From NCBI GenBank assembly GCA_963773155.1, contig CAVZAB010000003.1, forward strand, positions 1 through 64,000: a stretch of DNA of 64,000 nt, given 5' to 3'. Of the stretch, positions 63,513-64,000 are shown piece after piece (position 1 is the stretch's first letter; every line of letters begins with the position of its first letter). Position numbers and translations under genes: made by a program. The DNA comes from CAVZAB01 sp963773155 (GTDB lineage Bacteria; Pseudomonadota; Alphaproteobacteria; Rhizobiales; Beijerinckiaceae). The notes under the pieces are model-generated. The model saw only the letters and a program-made list of their open reading frames with translations, searched no databases and was not told the origin of the DNA.

Positions 63513-64000
63513 ATGCGGATCGTCATGCTGGGGTCGGGATATGTCGGCTTGGTGTCAGGCGCGTGTTTTGCCGATTTCGGCCATTTCGTCACCTGCGTCG
63601 ATCGGGCGGCCGACAAGATCGGCCAATTGGAGGCGGGCATTATCCCGATCTACGAACCGGGACTGGGCGAACTCGTCGCCCGCAGCCGGGCCGAGGGGCG
63701 GCTTAATTTCACCACCGATCTCAGCGGTTCCGCGCCGGCCGCCGACGCCATCTTCATCGCGGTTGGTACCCCGTCGCGGCGCGGCGACGGCCACGCCGAT
63801 CTGTCCTATGTCTATGCCGCGGCGCGCGAACTCGCGCCGTTGATCAATGGCCACACGCTGATCGTGACAAAATCGACGGTGCCGGTCGGCACCGGCGACG
63901 AAATCGAGCGGATCATTCGCGAACTGAGGCCGGAGGCCGACTTTGCCGTCGTTTCAAACCCGGAATTCCTGCGCGAGGGCTCGGCGATCGAGGATTTCAA
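63513..64000 (+). CDS. ugd: UDP-glucose 6-dehydrogenase, N-terminal part (runs off the window)
   Basis: The first 162 residues of an NAD-dependent enzyme that oxidises UDP-glucose to UDP-glucuronate. The dinucleotide site is MRIVMLGSGYVGLVSGACFA. VGTPSRRGDGHADLSYVYAA, TKSTVPVGTGDEIERII and NPEFLREGSAIEDF are the diagnostic segments. The catalytic Cys lies beyond the edge. The start at 63513 follows GAGAGGGCG. It is divergent from manC; both make sugar nucleotides for surface polysaccharide. Confidence 0.95.
   Translation, partial: MRIVMLGSGYVGLVSGACFADFGHFVTCVDRAADKIGQLEAGIIPIYEPGLGELVARSRAEGRLNFTTDLSGSAPAADAIFIAVGTPSRRGDGHADLSYVYAAARELAPLINGHTLIVTKSTVPVGTGDEIERIIRELRPEADFAVVSNPEFLREGSAIEDF

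Overview
The window reads as a chromosomal segment of an alphaproteobacterium, most likely in the Hyphomicrobiales (Rhizobiales) and plausibly Beijerinckiaceae-like. The pointers are the gene order hemC-hemD-mitofilin/hemY, tsaD-gpsA-EVE, zapE close to mdh-sucCDAB-lpd, atpHAGDC next to priA, a mesaconyl-CoA hydratase of the ethylmalonyl-CoA pathway, and high-GC coding with many GCC/GGC codons. The genus assignment is inference; no marker rRNA lies in the window.

Region 1 (1 to about 13.7 kb) is accessory and partly decayed, with visibly lower GC. From the left edge it holds a PhnD-like binding protein with a frameshifted sensor kinase, a pterin carbinolamine dehydratase, and an arsenic-type operon (arsR, arsO-like flavoprotein, MFS transporter) in which every gene is broken by small indels. 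Next come the 5' piece of a group II intron, an intact gene pair encoding a subtilisin-like protease and a PAP2/vanadium-haloperoxidase-like protein with a (Ser-Gly-His)8 N-terminus, an adenylate cyclase with TolB-like and TPR regions, and the C-terminal part of an Eco57I-type adenine methylase. The region ends exactly at a tRNA-Thr(CGU) gene whose anticodon stem is damaged, so it may be an old genomic island.

Region 2 (13.8 to 34.3 kb) is core. The minus-strand heme cluster hemC-hemD-(mitofilin-like)-hemY diverges from tsaD-gpsA-EVE-DUF1761-acs. An SDHAF4-like gene, rsmB, a heparinase II/III family gene and purH follow. An acyl-CoA synthetase diverges from putA (proline catabolism), which is followed by rppH. 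The mitofilin-like gene and putA each carry one apparent frameshift.

Region 3 (34.3 to 64 kb) carries the energy core: atpHAGDC, priA, xerC, the TCA operon mdh-sucC-sucD-sucA-sucB-lpdA, a TetR regulator, zapE, a GST, a GNAT acetyltransferase and sdhCDAB. Then come a YggT / DUF167 / mesaconyl-CoA hydratase / degenerate isochorismatase-fold operon, tRNA-Ala(CGC), an anonymous 850-base stretch, and divergent manC and ugd (partial) for GDP-mannose and UDP-glucuronate synthesis.

Together the core genes link acetate, proline and C4/C5 acid entry (Acs, PutA, Mch) to the TCA cycle (Suc, Mdh, Sdh) and to ATP synthesis, with heme made alongside for the respiratory chain.
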